Assembly (NCBI GenBank): GCA_905250125.1
Contig: CAJNOL010000649.1
Coordinates: forward strand, 2,349-66,348
Source: Rotaria sordida
Lineage: Eukaryota; Rotifera; Eurotatoria; Philodinida; Philodinidae
DNA: 64,000 nt
Reading direction: 5' to 3'
The position numbers and the translations under genes are program-made. Positions 61,450-64,000 of the stretch are shown here, in pieces. Below the pieces are notes generated by a model that ran no database searches, was not told the origin of the DNA, and was given only the letters and a program-made list of their open reading frames with translations. Position 1 is the first letter of the stretch. Each line of letters begins with the position of its first letter.

Positions 61450-62220
61450 ATCTAATCACTAGACAATAAAAGCATTGAATATCTCCAGGCTGCGTTTTTA
61501 ATCGATCGAGCCGTTCTTTTTTTTTCTCAATGATTGAGTATTTATTTAAGTTTTTTATTCATACGGAAACTATCAAACGGATATTGTTTAAGGTTATACA
61601 TTCTAAATCTTCAGCATCTATACCACCTTAGAAATGCAGACTAGTGAGATCAATCCAGTCTTGTTCGCTTGATCAGAAAAAGAGTTATAATTGATGATAG
61701 CTCGTTTTACTACGAGTTCTAAAAATCAAAAACTACAAGAATTTACGATCTAATTAGTATATCATTATGTAAATATCCGCAGCTTGAAACTCGCTGAAAT
61801 TTATAGTGTAAATAGCTGCTCCACATGACTACATAATGACAAATTTGCCAGGCCATAAGCTTTTTCCCTTCTTCGATTATTGGATTCATACTGAGAAGGG
61901 TTACCATAGATCATAATCCTTCTTCAATTCAAACAAATGGAGTCGAACTAGTTTCACTGACTTATATTTCTTAGATAGTATATATGTTAAAAATTTCAGA
62001 TATGTAACCTTAAGAACACCTGAGGTCGCAGTGTGAAATATTTTTGGTTAATAGTGTATTTCTTTATGAAGTTCAATAGTATTCGTTGACGGTTTCCTTC
62101 TGAATAAAAAAATTGCGCGAGTCCTCTATCACCGAGAAAAAAAATTCAGTCCGATTGATTAAACCAGACTGGAGATATTTGAATATTTTTACCGTCTAGT
62201 TATTTATGGATCGTCCTGTG
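61450..62220. repeat. Large inverted-repeat element, about 770 bp
   Basis: Arms of about 180 bp or more (about 61450-61640 and about 61990-62220) are inverted copies with several indels: GAATATCTCCAGGCTG at 61479 pairs with the CAGACTGGAGATATTTGAAT region at about 62166, GAAACTATCAAACGG at 61566 pairs with CGTTGACGGTTTCC at about 62085, and TTTAAGGTTATACATTC pairs with ATATGTAACCTTAAG. About 350 bp of unpaired interior is non-coding. It is interpreted as a degenerate fold-back transposon between HGSNAT and the polycystin gene. Confidence 0.65.
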
Positions 62221-62792
62221 TAATCTGAATTCAACGATACTAAAAATGAAGATGAAGATAAATACATGGAAGTATCGTCGGATGCCTAATCTTTCATAAA
62301 AGACATCAATTTTTTATTGGGCACTTCCTTTTTTTGCCAAAATTTTCTATCATCATCAGCTTGAAAAATGTGCTGTTTTCACAAAAAAGCAGATTGTTTT
62401 TTGGTCATATAACCTAGAATTCTCTGTAGACCCTTATTCTATATATTTAATTTTTATTTTGTTTGAAAAAGCAAATCAAGATGTAGAACATGGCGGAGTT
62501 TCTTTTTTTTTCAATTGAACTTTTTTTACGATTATATAGAAAAGCACTTTTATAATTAGTGCGCTATTTTTTGAGCCATTGAACTTCTCATCCTTTTTCT
62601 CCAATTAAAAAGTAAGAATTAATATTACACAAAATTGCATTACAAAAAAGAAACAACACTTCTATTTTGACTCCTATTTGTTAACAACGATATTCTTTTT
62701 CTTTTGCTTTATTTTTAAAATATCACAAAGTTACAACAAATTGACAAAAAAGCAAATATTAAAATAAAAGACAAAATAAAATTTTTATATTT
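62221..62792. other. Spacer downstream of polycystin gene
   Basis: AT-rich, probably containing the 3' UTR of the polycystin gene on the minus strand. No other gene seen. Confidence 0.4.
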
Positions 62793-64000
62793 TTATTTTA
62801 TTGACCAATCAAGTGTTGAAACTGTTGTTTCATTCCAAGCTATTCGAACTGCTTTATCTCCGTAGCGCTAGAAAAAAAAACCATAATAAATAACCATTAC
62901 AAAAAAAAAAAGAGAATCTCCTCCAAAATAAAATTCATAACATACTCGATCAACATAAATCATAAGTTTATCAAGTTTATTTGATAAACGTTTAACTGGA
63001 TCAATCTTTTCATCAATCATAATTGCATTTGGTTTTGTATTAATTGTCACTATATTTAAACTTTCTTCGTTATTTCCTAAAATAATTTAATTAATAAAAA
63101 ATAAAATAAAATAATTAAAATCTTAAACAAACAACTTACCACACCATTGTTGAATTTTTTTAAAAATATTTATAAATAAATCTTGATCATCATGATCAAC
63201 TGTATGAACATAATCTCGAATAGCACGAAAATTATCATTAACTATTGATACAAACATATTAATACAAACAAAAACAACAAATAAAATAAATAATGTAAAA
63301 TAAAGTGGACCCAAATATGGTGCTGCTTGTGTAATTTCACTTGCATCAAATTTTAATAAAAGCATTTCAAATAACATTTGTGCCGTACTTAATAAACTTG
63401 AACATTCCCAAATTAATGAAACAAATTGTAAATAAAATAATGTAAGAAATGCCGTAAATAAAATTGAAAACATAAATGAAAATGATATTAATTCTCGAGC
63501 TGAACGTCTTAATGTACCAGATAAAAGTGCTAAACGTCGATTATAACGACATAAACGTAAAAATTTTAATGTACCAAAAAAACAACAAAAAGCAAGTAAA
63601 AATGAAAATATATCATTTATATATGCTAATAATTGAAAATTTAAATAAATATCACCATGTGTTTCACGAAATAAACGTGTTATGCGTGCTGCTTCATTTA
63701 CTCGCCATATATGTATACCAACACTTGTCCATGAACAAACAATAATACCAATTTCAATGTATGACCATATATGACGAAAATATAATTTTTTAAGACAAAT
63801 AAATGTATAAATTTCTACGATCATGAAATAAATAATAAATGTTAAATAAATAAATGCACAAGCTATTTGAAATTTAGATTTAAAACCTAAATAGAAAAAA
63901 GAAAATCTAAAGATAATATGAATTTTTCAATAAAAATTAAAATCATTAACCATCAACACTTAATGGATCAAAACGTGCATTAAAAAAAATACCACTACTT
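62793..64000 (-). CDS. Polycystin-family channel, 3' end only
   Basis: A partial gene that continues beyond the right edge. Exons seen: from beyond 64000 down to 63951, then 63886-63140, 63076-62946 and 62867-62793, all in phase, giving the last 334 or so residues. Polycystins (PKD1/PKD2 families) are six-helix cation channels or channel-like receptors of cilia and ER. Visible features are several membrane segments beginning FQIACAFIYLTFIIYFMIVE, the LLSGTLRRSARELISFSFMF linker between the fourth and fifth transmembrane segments, the pore-region segment, the last helix YFTLFILFVVFVCINMFVSI followed by VNDNFRAIRDY, and a short C-terminal tail with SNKLDKLMIYVDR. The pore-helix sequence (EMLLLKFDASEITQA) resembles PKD1-like members more than PKD2, but without the 5' part the subfamily is not settled. 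No EF-hand or long coiled coil follows. Confidence 0.88.

Noticed and set aside
63476..63745. Plus-strand ORF of 89 residues
   Set aside because: It is antisense to the polycystin transmembrane exon.
1..64000. CRISPR arrays, bacterial operons or prophage
   Set aside because: No spaced identical repeats or prokaryotic gene organisation. Introns and metazoan families throughout show a eukaryotic nuclear origin.

Overview
This is a eukaryotic nuclear contig from an animal, strongly AT-rich, with mostly short introns (many about 50-80 bp, T-rich 3' ends, GT...AG) and compact genes separated by AT-rich spacers full of palindromic repeats. Metazoan-only or typical metazoan families (SIX1/2 homeobox, RD3, polycystin, BIG/ARFGEF, HGSNAT, KXD1, clathrin light chain) place it in Metazoa. 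The compact introns, the codon use (TTA, GAA, CAA, AAT preferred), a mariner element and dense fold-back repeats would fit a rotifer or another small spiralian. The phylum is an inference and was not tested by any search.

Layout. 1-9.9 kb is a repeat- and relic-rich region: a fold-back palindrome (301-672), coding-like debris, an internally deleted mariner with 69-bp inverted repeats (2258-3136), an inverted-repeat pair carrying an unrecognised ORF (4562-5319), a small Gly/Pro/Tyr-rich peptide (7660-7815) and another palindrome (8062-8646). 9.9-12.7 kb has clathrin light chain and a TACO1/YebC protein, both on +. 12.8-21.1 kb is an island of large fold-back elements (two copies of one family, one with another fold-back inserted in it, plus a further nested cluster) around an intronless RD3-like gene on the minus strand (15517-16245). 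22.7-24.0 kb is a SIX1/2 homeobox gene (-) with a GC-AG intron. 24-32 kb is gene-poor, with microsatellites and a purine-motif repeat region.

32.0-46.5 kb is a complete BIG-type ARF guanine-nucleotide exchange factor (ARFGEF1/2) on the minus strand. I resolved 35 exons, with every splice phase closing to a 1777-residue protein. Its intron 9 contains an unrelated two-exon gene on the opposite strand (42191-43244), and that gene's own intron contains a 113-bp palindrome. From 49.4 kb come KXD1 (a BORC subunit), a small RING protein with a C-terminal hydrophobic segment, an unrecognised single-pass membrane protein, HGSNAT (lysosomal heparan-sulfate acetyltransferase; 8 exons, 729 residues) and, running off the right edge, the 3' end of a polycystin-family channel gene (-).

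There is no operon logic. A common theme of membrane traffic (clathrin, BIG, BORC, lysosomal HGSNAT) is probably coincidental. The most unusual content is the nested gene, the hierarchy of fold-back palindromes, and a recurrent peptide-coding segment shared by their arms. Exon joins were made by reading splice signals and checking phase; no transcript or database evidence was available.
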